In this document: in pieces, positions 1-6,667 of the stretch
Position numbering within the stretch: position 1 is the first letter of the stretch
Layout of the letters: each line of letters starts with the position of its first letter
Assembly (NCBI GenBank): GCA_007123625.1
Contig: SKKS01000260.1
Location: 1 to 11,267, forward strand
Length of the DNA: 11,267 nucleotides
Direction: 5' to 3'
DNA from: Paracoccaceae bacterium
Lineage (GTDB): Bacteria; Pseudomonadota; Alphaproteobacteria; Rhodobacterales; Rhodobacteraceae
Made by a program: the position numbers and the translations under genes
The notes under the pieces: generated by a model
Told to the model about the DNA's origin: nothing
What the model saw: only the letters and a program-made list of their open reading frames with translations
Database searches by the model: none

Positions 1-698
1 CGGTGAATGCCCAGCGTGCCGACCGAATAGCCGATCAGGTCGCGAAAGAACGTGTCCTCATGGTCGGGCGTCTTCATCGTGTCGCCCTTCTTCGCGGGGT
101 TGGCGGCGGACAGAACCAGCGCGCCATGCAACGCCAGAGCCAGGGTCGTGGTGAAGAAGAAGGTCACCGCGATCATGTGCGCAGGGTTGTAGTGGAAGTT
201 GCCATAGGTATAGCCGACGTTGGACACCCAATCGAGGTGCGTCCAGATGCCATAGGGGAACGCATGCCCCCAGGCGCCCATCAGCACGGGCCGGATGACG
301 ACCAGCGTGACATAGGCAAAGATCGCCACGCCAAAGGCAAAGGGCACATGCATGCCCATCCCCAGCTTGCGCGCGATCTCGACCTCGCGCAGCGCCCAGG
401 ACACAAAGGCCCCGATGGCACAGATGGTGATGATCTGCCACAAGCCGCCTTCAAGCAGCGGCGCCGGGCCCAGACCATAGGATAGCGGAGGCGGATTGAT
501 CGAGATCAGCCAGGGATTCCAGGTGCCTTGCAGCACCGCACCCCAGAAGATCAGAAGTGTGCCGAGGACGGCGAAAAAAATCGTCGTGACCCCGAAGAAG
601 CCGACGTAGAACGGCCCAACCCAAAAGTCGAACAGATTCCCGCCGACCAGCGTGCCGCCGGGCACGCGGTATTTTCGTTCGAAGCTGAGCAGTGCCAT
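1..698 (-). CDS. pufL: Photosynthetic reaction centre L subunit (partial, 3' end off the window)
   Basis: Integral membrane subunit of the type-II reaction centre; with PufM it holds the special-pair bacteriochlorophylls, bacteriopheophytins, quinones and the non-haem iron. The window encodes the first 232 residues of about 280, starting MALLSFERKY. Counting Met as 1, the expected ligands are present: His154 (accessory BChl; L153 in mature R. sphaeroides numbering), His169, His174 (special pair, in NPAHM), His191 (iron, in ALHGA) and Glu105 (bacteriopheophytin H-bond). Four transmembrane helices are covered and a fifth begins. The final complete codon is the second iron His of the GIH motif. 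That His is residue 232, where R. sphaeroides numbering predicts 231, so the loop containing AKKGDTMKT seems one residue longer. The start follows a purine-rich RBS (GGAGAGGGAA). It is separated from pufA by 126 bp holding two hairpins; pufM should follow beyond base 1. Confidence 0.98.
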   Translation of the reverse strand, partial: MALLSFERKYRVPGGTLVGGNLFDFWVGPFYVGFFGVTTIFFAVLGTLLIFWGAVLQGTWNPWLISINPPPLSYGLGPAPLLEGGLWQIITICAIGAFVSWALREVEIARKLGMGMHVPFAFGVAIFAYVTLVVIRPVLMGAWGHAFPYGIWTHLDWVSNVGYTYGNFHYNPAHMIAVTFFFTTTLALALHGALVLSAANPAKKGDTMKTPDHEDTFFRDLIGYSVGTLGIH

Positions 699-723
699 GC
701 TTCCCTCTCCAGGTTTCAGGCAA

Positions 724-741
724 CAGGCCCGCAGGGGCCTG
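724..741 (-). promoter_or_regulatory. GC-rich stem-loop in the pufA-pufL gap (first)
   Basis: A perfect 7-bp inverted repeat (CAGGCCC / GGGCCTG) with a 4-nt loop lies 26 nt upstream of the pufL start. In Rhodobacter, stable hairpins between pufA and pufL block 3'-to-5' decay and make the pufBA segment longer-lived than the full puf transcript. Position and stability here suggest the same role. There is no U-tract, so it does not look like an intrinsic terminator. The function is inferred from position. Confidence 0.7.
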
Positions 742-769
742 ATGCGATGAGAAACAGCCGCCGGATTGG

Positions 770-802
770 CGCGGGCGATGCGTCAGGGACTCACCGCCCG
801 CG
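770..802 (-). promoter_or_regulatory. GC-rich stem-loop just after pufA
   Basis: An 8-bp perfect stem (CGCGGGCG / CGCCCGCG) closes a loop of about 17 nt, starting 22 nt after the pufA stop codon on the transcribed strand. With the hairpin at 724-741 it fills the pufA-pufL intercistronic region. This is the place where Rhodobacter puf mRNAs carry decay-blocking structures. The inverted repeat is seen directly; the mRNA-stability role is inferred. Confidence 0.6.
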
Positions 803-824
803 ACCGGCAGTTGGGACTTCCTGC

Positions 825-986
825 TCAGCCGCCGGCAGCGCGTGCCGCGGCGTTGGCGAACCAGTTGATGCCGTTGGACAGCACCACAAGGTGAATCATC
901 GCTGCAAGCAGGAACAGGAACACCCCCTGCGCCACGAAAACGCGACGCGGATCGAAGATGAGCCAGATCTTGTAGAATTTGGACAT
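825..986 (-). CDS. pufA: Light-harvesting 1 (core antenna) alpha polypeptide
   Basis: A 53-residue single-span membrane protein of the LH1 ring; pairs with PufB and binds bacteriochlorophyll a. The N-terminus MSKFYKIWLIFDPRRVFVAQ is the family signature, followed by a hydrophobic helix at about residues 17-37 with the BChl-ligating His32 (AMIH). Start chosen at base 986 for its AGGAG Shine-Dalgarno and fit to the family; upstream ATGs only add residues encoded by the pufB end. Oddity: after His32 the sequence reads LVVLSNGINW, putting the Trp at residue 42. In R. sphaeroides and R. capsulatus it is at 43 (LSTPxxNW). The C-terminal tail is short and Ala/Gly-rich. It lies 13 nt downstream of pufB. 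Confidence 0.97.
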   Translation of the reverse strand: MSKFYKIWLIFDPRRVFVAQGVFLFLLAAMIHLVVLSNGINWFANAAARAAGG

Positions 987-999
987 ATCCTGTTTCTCC

Positions 1000-1149
1000 T
1001 CAGAACCACGGGCGCCAGATATAGGTGGCAATATGCGCCACGACTGCAACGCCTACAAAAAGCGTCAAACCGCTCATGTAGACAGAATGCAGCTCCTGGG
1101 CCTGCTCATCGGTGAGACCTGTGAACGACAGGTCGGTATTTTCAGCCAT
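1000..1149 (-). CDS. pufB: Light-harvesting 1 (core antenna) beta polypeptide
   Basis: A 49-residue beta subunit of the LH1 core antenna. It contains the conserved GLTDEQAQELHSVYM segment (residues 11-25), a single membrane helix and the BChl-ligating His39 (VVAHI), and ends in the family-typical IWRPWF. The start at 1149 (MAENTDLSF) is preceded by GGAGG at good spacing (bases 1154-1158). An in-frame ATG 33 bp further upstream would add a non-family extension and is disfavoured. It is first of the pufBA antenna pair and lies 117 bp after pufQ; that gap contains two hairpins. Confidence 0.97.
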   Translation of the reverse strand: MAENTDLSFTGLTDEQAQELHSVYMSGLTLFVGVAVVAHIATYIWRPWF

Positions 1150-1175
1150 AGTATCCTCCGGATCATAAGACTGAC

Positions 1176-1192
1176 GCCGCACGCCCTGCGGC
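1176..1192 (-). promoter_or_regulatory. Stem-loop upstream of pufB
   Basis: A perfect 6-bp stem (GCCGCA / TGCGGC) with a 5-nt loop sits about 27 nt upstream of the pufB start. The pufQ-pufB leader of Rhodobacter carries structured RNA that affects processing and 5' stability of pufBA mRNA. The structure is seen; the role is inferred. Confidence 0.5.
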
Positions 1193-1212
1193 CGGGATGA
1201 CGCCCCCTTGTG

Positions 1213-1227
1213 GGGAGCATCGCTCCC
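1213..1227 (-). promoter_or_regulatory. Stem-loop in the pufQ-pufB gap
   Basis: A perfect 6-bp inverted repeat (GGGAGC / GCTCCC) with a 3-nt loop lies about 40 nt after the pufQ stop, 20 bp from the hairpin at 1176-1192. There is no U-tract, so it is unlikely to be an intrinsic terminator. It is probably part of the structured pufB leader where processing of the puf transcript is expected. Confidence 0.45.
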
Positions 1228-1266
1228 GCAGACCCTGGCCTACGGGAAGGACGGTTTCGCCGCTAT

Positions 1267-1488
1267 TCAGCTGCGAAAAATGATGGGCGCAATGACATGC
1301 GCATCCTTGAGCGCACGCCCAACGGGGCCCAGCCGGGGCATGCGCCCGGTGGTCGCCAGCCGCCAGGACCAGGTCAGCACCCCGGTCATCAGCGCCAGCG
1401 CGAAGATGACGGAGAAATACAGCCGGTATTCCCAGCTCTGCGCGCGGTCTGCGCGGGGGCGGGGTGTGTTCACCGTATAGTCGGCCAT
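1267..1488 (-). CDS. pufQ: PufQ, small membrane protein of the puf operon
   Basis: A 73-residue protein at the position of pufQ between bchZ and pufBA. It has a short polar N-terminus, the WEYRLYFSVIFALAL segment starting a single predicted membrane helix (about 22-42), and a cytoplasmic tail ending in the family-like APIIFRS. PufQ is needed for normal bacteriochlorophyll formation in Rhodobacter and has been proposed as a carrier or regulator of pigment intermediates; its biochemical role is not settled. The start at 1488 has a strong AGGAGG Shine-Dalgarno. It begins 17 nt after the bchZ stop, so the primary puf promoter, if arranged as in Rhodobacter, would lie within the 3' part of bchZ; I could not pinpoint it. 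Confidence 0.92.
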   Translation of the reverse strand: MADYTVNTPRPRADRAQSWEYRLYFSVIFALALMTGVLTWSWRLATTGRMPRLGPVGRALKDAHVIAPIIFRS

Positions 1489-1505
1489 GATCTTTCCTCC
1501 TGTTT

Positions 1506-2963
1506 TCAGGCGCTTGCGGGTGCAGGGCTGATGTCCTGCACCAATTCGGTTTCAACCCTCTCGACGCCACGCTCCAGCGCGGCCTTCTCGATTGCGTCGC
1601 GCAGGGTGCGCGCAGCGGATATGCGGGTCAGGATCGGGTGGCGGGCAACGATCCGGTCCAGTTCGGCCTTGGCCGCCTCGGACCAGGGCAGATCGCGCTT
1701 CAACTCGGCGGGCGTCGCTTCATGCGCGTCCATCTGCGCACCCAGCGGCAAGATGTGGAACAGCGCATCAAACAGCCCGTTGCAAACTTCCTGCAACACA
1801 TAGGTCGCGCCCGCATAGCCCATCATCGGCGTACCCGTATGGCGCCGGATCGCGGCACCGGGAAAGCTGGCGGGAATGAACGCAGGCGCGGGCCCATGTC
1901 CGGCCTTCAGTTCGGCCAGATACATCTTCTCGTTGATGGACCCGAACACGATCAGCGGACGCTTCTCGGCCAGCAGGGCTCGAACCCGGTCGTTGTCAGT
2001 CTTGGCGCCGCGCACCCGCGCCACTGCAAAGCCGCAGGGCATACCCAGGTCGTTTTCCAGATAGTTGCGCAGGCCGCGGGCATAGGTCTCGTTCGCGACC
2101 ACGGCAAAGCTGGCGGTCGCATAGAAATCCTGCGTAACCGAGCGCCACAGGTCCCACATCGGTTTCAGCGTCGAATGCTTCTCGCGCGCGATAAAGGGTT
2201 CCGGGTCGAGTCCCAGCAACTCGCCCAGTCGACGCAAGAACAGCGTGGTGCTGTCCATCCCGATGGGCGCTTGCAGGTACGGCTTGCCCAGCACTTCGGC
2301 CAGACCGCGCCCGAACTCGCGGTACATCACCACGTTGACATCGGCATTCACAAGGTTCCGCATCTCGGCCAGATGGGCGCCCAGGGGCATGACCATATTG
2401 ACCTCGGCGCCGATCCCTGCGATCAGACGACGGATCTCGGCCAGATCGCTGGGCATGTTGAACACGCCATACATCGGGCCAAGAATGTTCACGCGCGGGC
2501 GTGCGCCCTCTTCGCGTTTCTTTTCAGGCGGCATCCGGCCCTTGGTCATGCCGAATTCGGTAAAGATCCAGGTCATCGCCCGGTCGGCTGCTTCCCACTG
2601 GTCTTCGTCGATGGTGCGCGGCAGGAAGCGCTGAATATTGGTGCCTTGCGGTGTGACACCGCCGCCGATCATCTCCGCGATCGATCCGGTAACAACCACC
2701 GCAGGGAGTGCCGGGTCCAGCACCTTCCAGGCGCGGGCCATCGACTCTTCAGTCCCCGACGACATCTCGTCCTCGCCCAGGCCCGTGACGACGATCGGCA
2801 ATTCATGCGGCGGCAGTGCATCGGTGTAATGCAGCACGCTCGTCACCGGCAGGTTCTCGCAGCCCACCGGGCCGTCGATCACCACCTGCAGGCCCTTGAC
2901 GGCACAGAAGGCATAGACCGCCCCCCAGTAGCCGCCTGCCCGGTCATGATCCTGAACCAGCAT
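1506..2963 (-). CDS. bchZ: Chlorophyllide a reductase subunit Z
   Basis: A 485-residue NifK-like subunit of chlorophyllide a oxidoreductase (COR). With BchY it forms the catalytic heterotetramer that receives electrons from BchX and reduces the C7=C8 bond of the chlorin ring, giving a bacteriochlorin. The N-terminal segment DGPVGCENLPVTSVLHYTDALPPHELP is typical, and Cys35 matches the single BchZ Cys reported to ligate the BchYZ [4Fe-4S] cluster. Other family-like stretches are VVTGSIAEMIGGG, NILGPMYGVFNMPSDL and a C-terminal TGTPMMGYAGATYVLQE region. The start overlaps the bchY stop by one base (TGATG) and has AGGAG upstream, indicating translational coupling. pufQ follows after 17 nt. Confidence 0.98.
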   Translation of the reverse strand: MLVQDHDRAGGYWGAVYAFCAVKGLQVVIDGPVGCENLPVTSVLHYTDALPPHELPIVVTGLGEDEMSSGTEESMARAWKVLDPALPAVVVTGSIAEMIGGGVTPQGTNIQRFLPRTIDEDQWEAADRAMTWIFTEFGMTKGRMPPEKKREEGARPRVNILGPMYGVFNMPSDLAEIRRLIAGIGAEVNMVMPLGAHLAEMRNLVNADVNVVMYREFGRGLAEVLGKPYLQAPIGMDSTTLFLRRLGELLGLDPEPFIAREKHSTLKPMWDLWRSVTQDFYATASFAVVANETYARGLRNYLENDLGMPCGFAVARVRGAKTDNDRVRALLAEKRPLIVFGSINEKMYLAELKAGHGPAPAFIPASFPGAAIRRHTGTPMMGYAGATYVLQEVCNGLFDALFHILPLGAQMDAHEATPAELKRDLPWSEAAKAELDRIVARHPILTRISAARTLRDAIEKAALERGVERVETELVQDISPAPASA

Positions 2964-4624
2964 CAGATCATCTCCTGCGCTTTGGCGGCGCGGGCGGCCT
3001 TGTCGAGCTTCTTCTGGTGCTGAGCGCGGAAATCGGGGCGCAGATTGGGGGTGCCTTCCCAGATACCTGCGGTGTCGCCCTCGCCCACGCCCTCGAAGAA
3101 GTCACGCATCTTGTCCATGCGTGCCTTGCCTGCGATGGCGGCATTGACCACCTCGCCCAAGCTGCCCGCCCCGGCCGGACCCATCAAGGGCCGCGCCGAA
3201 ATCAAGTTGGTGAAGTAAAGCGACGGCGTGCCCTTTTGCTTGGCGTGCTGGACCACCGGTGTCGTGCCGATCACCAGATCGGGATCCAGCCCATCAGCGG
3301 CCGCCAGATCGTCGGCCAGCGACGCGCGGAACTTCACGACAACGCCGCGCGATTCCAGCCAGTCCTTGTCCGCCGCCGACCAGCGCGATGCCGCGCACGC
3401 AGTGCCGACATAGGCGACATCGGCGCCGCTTTCGATCAGCAACCTGGCGACCAGCAGCTCCGAGCCCTCATAACCCGACAGCGTGATCCGCCCCTTGATC
3501 GGTGCCCCCGCAAGCGCACCCTTGATCGCAGGCACGAACGCATTCTGGGCCGCAGCGATCTGCCCGGCGGGAACACCGTGCGCGGCACCAATGGCGGCCA
3601 GCCAATCATGCGTGCCATCGACACCCACAGGCGCAGACCCGACAATCGGACGGCCTGCGGCCTCGAACTCGCGGACGGATGCCGCATAAAACGGATGGAT
3701 TGCCGCCACGACCGAACAATCGAGCGCGGCATAAAGCTCGCGCCACTCGCGGCACGGCACCACCGGCCCGGCCGCCAGCCCCATGGGCGCCAGCATCGCG
3801 CCGATCATCATCGGGTCCGCCGGGAACATCTCGCCCAGCAACGTCACCGTGGGCCGGTCCGCGCGCCCCGCAACAGGGGCAGGCACCGGCCCGGCCAACA
3901 CTTCCTGGCGGGCGAAGTTGAGCATCGCGCCGGCCAGCACGTCCTTGGCCTCGGCATGGGTCGGCACGCCGAACCCCGGCACGTCGATGCCGATGATCCG
4001 CACGCCATTGATCTCTTTCGGCAGCAACCGCAACGGCACGCCGCTCGCAGTCGGCACGCACAGGTTCGTCACCACGATGGCGTCATAGCGCGCGGGGTCG
4101 GCCAGTTCGTGCACCCCGTCGCGGATGTCCTCGAACAGCTTGCCGGTCACCAGCGATTCCGAATTGAATGGCACATAGCCCACCGACCGCCGCGCCCCAT
4201 AGAAATGCGACACGAATGTCAGCCCATAGACGCAACAGGCCGACCCCGACAGCACCGTGGCCACCCGCCGCATGCGCAAGCCAACGCGCAAGCTGCCAAA
4301 GGCCGGGCACATCGATTCCGGCTTGTCATGGGGCCCACGCGGATAGTCCTTTGCGAACTGGTCGAGCACCTCGCCGTTGCCCGCCGCGCGCGCCTGCGCC
4401 TCCATCTTCTCGGACGGTGCATGGCACCCCATCCCGTCGACCGGGGTCGTCGCCACGTCGTCGCGTTCGATCACACGCTCGACCGGGGCCTCGGCGGCGC
4501 CGTCATAGGCCACTTCGCCCTTCGTCTTGCCTGAAATACTCCGGGGGGAGTCGCCGCAGGCGACGGGGGGCTGGCCCCCCTGCGCCTTATCGGCAAAGTC
4601 CCCGAGTCTGAAATCATCATGCAT
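2963..4624 (-). CDS. bchY: Chlorophyllide a reductase subunit Y (start uncertain: ATG 4624 or GTG 4513)
   Basis: NifD-like partner of BchZ in chlorophyllide a oxidoreductase. From ATG 4624 it has 553 residues; cluster-ligand candidates are Cys106 (SMCPAFGS), Cys131 (SGSACC) and Cys189 (NLCVPT). Their 25- and 58-residue spacing matches Cys62/87/145 that I recall for Roseobacter BchY. That comparison makes this N-terminus about 44 residues longer than the characterised protein. An in-frame GTG at 4513, preceded by GAAGGG, gives 516 residues and Cys69/94/152, much closer to the family. The coordinates given are the outer bound: ATG 4624 overlaps the bchX stop by 8 bp, like the other tight junctions here. 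The disputed N-terminal stretch is largely the translation of a GC-rich palindromic element (4538-4580). It ends one base into the bchZ start codon. Confidence 0.96.
   Translation of the reverse strand: MHDDFRLGDFADKAQGGQPPVACGDSPRSISGKTKGEVAYDGAAEAPVERVIERDDVATTPVDGMGCHAPSEKMEAQARAAGNGEVLDQFAKDYPRGPHDKPESMCPAFGSLRVGLRMRRVATVLSGSACCVYGLTFVSHFYGARRSVGYVPFNSESLVTGKLFEDIRDGVHELADPARYDAIVVTNLCVPTASGVPLRLLPKEINGVRIIGIDVPGFGVPTHAEAKDVLAGAMLNFARQEVLAGPVPAPVAGRADRPTVTLLGEMFPADPMMIGAMLAPMGLAAGPVVPCREWRELYAALDCSVVAAIHPFYAASVREFEAAGRPIVGSAPVGVDGTHDWLAAIGAAHGVPAGQIAAAQNAFVPAIKGALAGAPIKGRITLSGYEGSELLVARLLIESGADVAYVGTACAASRWSAADKDWLESRGVVVKFRASLADDLAAADGLDPDLVIGTTPVVQHAKQKGTPSLYFTNLISARPLMGPAGAGSLGEVVNAAIAGKARMDKMRDFFEGVGEGDTAGIWEGTPNLRPDFRAQHQKKLDKAARAAKAQEMI
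4538..4580. repeat. REP-like clustered palindromic element at the bchX/bchY junction
   Basis: Three adjacent or overlapping inverted repeats: ACTCC/GGAGT (4538-4551, 4-nt loop of G), GTCGCC/GGCGAC (4550-4564, 3-nt loop) and GGGGGG/CCCCCC (4565-4580, 4-nt loop). Read on the minus strand, the run of C6, then GTCGCC hairpin, then CTCCCCCCGGAGTATTTC resembles a dispersed intergenic palindromic element that I recall from many Rhodobacteraceae genomes. Only one copy is in this window. It begins 35 bp after the bchX stop. It lies inside bchY if translation starts at ATG 4624, or in the bchX-bchY spacer if it starts at GTG 4513. Confidence 0.65.
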
Positions 4625-5621
4625 CGTCGTACACCACTTCCAGCGATTGCTTCGGGGCGGCGTGCTTGCCGCGCATGTCGGCATCGGTGGCAGGTTCCAG
4701 CACCACATCGCCGCCGGTGTCCTTGCTGTCGAACAGCGCCAGAAGCCCGTCTTGGCTCAGTGGCGTCGGACGCAGCGGCGGGGCCTCGCCCACGTTCTCG
4801 GCCAGTTCCGCAAACAGCGTGCCCCAAGGGCCGGCAGCGGTACCGACGATCTGGTAATTGGCTGATTTCTTGCGCAGATCATCATCGGCCGGGATCGCGG
4901 CCAGGATCGGGATATTCACCGATTTCGCAAAGGCCGCTGCCTCGCCGGTGCCGTCGTCCTTGTTGATGACCAGCCCGGCCACGCCGACATTGCCGCCCAT
5001 CTTGCGGAAGTATTCCACCGCAGAGCAGACGTTGTTGGCGACATAAAGCGATTGCAGGTCGTTCGATCCGACCACGATCACCTTTTGCGCCATGTCGCGC
5101 GCGATGGGCAGGCCGAAGCCACCGCAAACCACGTCGCCAAGGAAATCCAGCAGGACATAGTCGAAGTCCCAGTCGTGGAAGCCCAGCTTTTCCAGCAGCT
5201 CGAACCCGTGGATGATGCCGCGCCCGCCGCAGCCGCGACCGACCTCGGGGCCACCCAGCTCCATGGCGAAGACGCCATTGCGCTTGAAGCAGACATCACC
5301 GATGGCGACCTCTTCGCCCGACAACTTCTTGCGGGTCGAAGTTTCGATGATTGTCGGGCAGGCCTTGCCGCCGAACAGAAGGCTGGTGGTGTCGGATTTC
5401 GGGTCGCACCCGATCAGCAACACGCGCTTGCCCTGCTCTGCCATCATGCACGACAGATTGGCCAGCGTGAACGACTTCCCGATGCCACCCTTGCCGTAGA
5501 TCGCGATGATCTGGGTCTTTTTCGTCGGCGGTGCCTGCGGCACTTCCAGCGTCGGATCTTCGGATGCCTCGTCGCGCAGGCGCTTGTCGAAATCCTTGAG
5601 ATCGGGGATGTCGAGGGTCAT
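4617..5621 (-). CDS. bchX: Chlorophyllide a reductase iron protein subunit X
   Basis: A 334-residue NifH-like ATPase that delivers electrons to BchYZ in chlorophyllide a reduction. The Walker A loop YGKGGIGKS is at 42-50. Cys131 (GRGCGGRG) and Cys166 (DVVCGGF) are the expected ligands of the [4Fe-4S] cluster bridging the homodimer, and GCDPKSDTT at 71-79 is the following switch region. The N-terminal extension of about 35 residues before the P-loop is normal for BchX compared with NifH. The start at 5621 gives an ATGA overlap with the bchC stop and is preceded by GGGAGG; an ATG 36 bp upstream is disfavoured because it lies well inside bchC. The 3' end overlaps the upstream bchY ATG candidate by 8 bp. 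Confidence 0.98.
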   Translation of the reverse strand: MTLDIPDLKDFDKRLRDEASEDPTLEVPQAPPTKKTQIIAIYGKGGIGKSFTLANLSCMMAEQGKRVLLIGCDPKSDTTSLLFGGKACPTIIETSTRKKLSGEEVAIGDVCFKRNGVFAMELGGPEVGRGCGGRGIIHGFELLEKLGFHDWDFDYVLLDFLGDVVCGGFGLPIARDMAQKVIVVGSNDLQSLYVANNVCSAVEYFRKMGGNVGVAGLVINKDDGTGEAAAFAKSVNIPILAAIPADDDLRKKSANYQIVGTAAGPWGTLFAELAENVGEAPPLRPTPLSQDGLLALFDSKDTGGDVVLEPATDADMRGKHAAPKQSLEVVYDDA

Positions 5622-6574
5622 GCTGTGGCCTCCCAGTCCAGAATCATCTTGAGGCAATCAGGGTCACTGAAGGCCGTTTCATACGCCTGGGCCGCATTCT
5701 CGGGCCGGGCGCGGTGGGTAATGAGCCCGTCCAGCGACAGCCTGCCGCTGTCGATCAGGGCGCGCGTGGCCATCAGATCCTGCGGCTGCCATTCGGCGGC
5801 GATGCGCAGGCGCGCCTCGCGCATGAAGGCGGGGACAAAGGCGAATTGCAGCGGCTTGGTGTAGAACCCCGCCAGCACGACCTCGCCCCCCTTGGCGATC
5901 CGCCCGATCAGGCTGTCGATCAGCCCCTCGGCGCCGGACGCATCCATGATACAGGTGTAATCGCGGCGCGGATCGTTGTCGGGGTGACATACCGAGTAGC
6001 CCCTGGCACCGGTCTGGCGGGCGGGGTTGACCTCCCACACCTGCGGGGCCGGGGCGCCCATTGCGCGGGTGATCCGCGCGATCAGCCGACCCAGAACCCC
6101 GTGCCCGACGATCAGGTCAGGCGGGGTGGCATTGGCGCCCGCAATGGCGTGGCGCGCGGTGGCAGCCAACGCCAGAAGCGCACCTTCGGCGCCCATCTCG
6201 GGATCGATTCGCGTGACCCGGCTTGCGTCGGTCACCAGCATTTTCGCGGCGGCGCCGAACAGGCCGAACACAGGGCCGCGTTCATTCGCCGTGAAGCAGT
6301 TTGCGCCGGGCACGAACACATGCTCGCCAGGCTTGAAGCCTGAATCCCGCCCGGCCTCGACCACCTCGCCCGCAGCTTCGTAGCCGGGGATCAGTGGATA
6401 ACCCATGCCGGGGAACGGAGGCATCTCTCCGGACCAGAACAGCTTTTCGGTACCGGTGGAAATGCCCGAATGCGCAATGCGCACCACGATATCCGAAGAT
6501 CCCGGCGCCTTGAGCCCGGCGCGGCCCAGCTGAAGCTGGCGCGGGGCAGACAGGATGATGGCGGCAGTATCCAC
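5618..6574 (-). CDS. bchC: 3-hydroxyethyl bacteriochlorophyllide a dehydrogenase
   Basis: Oxidises the 3-(1-hydroxyethyl) side chain to the 3-acetyl group of bacteriochlorophyllide a. The protein has 318 residues from a GTG start (VDTAAIILSAPRQ), chosen because GGGAGGAG (6579-6586) precedes it and the family begins at this point; upstream ATGs would lie within the promoter region. It belongs to the medium-chain alcohol dehydrogenase fold: SGISTGTEKL (36-45), GMGYPLIPGYE (56-66), a GroES-like N-terminal half, and a nucleotide-binding VGHGVLGRL loop (156-164). It is first gene of the bchCXYZ unit, driven by the promoter at 6640-6667 with two PpsR sites. Its stop overlaps the bchX start by 4 bp. 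Confidence 0.97.
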   Translation of the reverse strand: MDTAAIILSAPRQLQLGRAGLKAPGSSDIVVRIAHSGISTGTEKLFWSGEMPPFPGMGYPLIPGYEAAGEVVEAGRDSGFKPGEHVFVPGANCFTANERGPVFGLFGAAAKMLVTDASRVTRIDPEMGAEGALLALAATARHAIAGANATPPDLIVGHGVLGRLIARITRAMGAPAPQVWEVNPARQTGARGYSVCHPDNDPRRDYTCIMDASGAEGLIDSLIGRIAKGGEVVLAGFYTKPLQFAFVPAFMREARLRIAAEWQPQDLMATRALIDSGRLSLDGLITHRARPENAAQAYETAFSDPDCLKMILDWEATA

Positions 6575-6578
6575 GAAG

Positions 6579-6586
6579 CTCCTCCC
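6579..6586 (-). promoter_or_regulatory. Strong RBS that fixes the bchC GTG start
   Basis: On the minus strand GGGAGGAG is followed 4 nt later by GTG at 6574-6572. This supports the GTG start over the ATG at 6634, which would lie almost at the predicted transcription start and has no family similarity in the added 20 residues. Confidence 0.75.
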
Positions 6587-6635
6587 GAGCGCGGCTGGTG
6601 CGTTCGAAACAGTCGTCCGACTCACACCCTTCAAC

Positions 6636-6653
6636 TGTAATCATATTGGTACA
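6636..6653. promoter_or_regulatory. PpsR/CrtJ operator, bchC-proximal
   Basis: A perfect TGT-N12-ACA match (TGTAATCATATTGGTACA on the plus strand), the consensus of the aerobic photosynthesis repressor PpsR (CrtJ). It covers the -10 hexamer of the bchC promoter. It is separated from the second site by exactly 8 bp, the spacing described for cooperative CrtJ binding at bchC in R. capsulatus. Confidence 0.88.
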
Positions 6654-6667
6654 GCACAGACTGTCAA
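6640..6667 (-). promoter_or_regulatory. Sigma-70-type promoter for bchCXYZ
   Basis: On the minus strand a consensus -35 TTGACA (6667-6662) is followed after 16 bp by TATGAT (6645-6640), five of six matches to TATAAT. Transcription would start near 6633, giving a leader of about 60 nt before the bchC GTG. Each hexamer lies inside one of the two PpsR sites, so binding would occlude RNA polymerase. The 3' end of crtF reaches into this promoter, so crtEF transcripts could also read through. Confidence 0.75.

Noticed and set aside
1638..3023. Long plus-strand open frame (461 codons) antisense to bchZ
   Set aside because: High-GC antisense shadow of a clearly recognised gene; composition rich in His/Gln/Arg with no family resemblance and no independent RBS.
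3017..4534. Long plus-strand open frame (505 codons) antisense to bchY
   Set aside because: Mirror frame of bchY with Arg/His-rich low-complexity translation; nothing recognisable.
5622..5657. Upstream ATG for bchX adding 12 residues
   Set aside because: It would lie 40 bp inside bchC; the ATG at 5621 has a GGGAGG RBS and a typical 4-bp coupling overlap.
6575..6634. Upstream ATG for bchC adding 20 residues
   Set aside because: It would start at about the predicted transcription start; the added residues are not family-like and GTG 6574 has a strong RBS.
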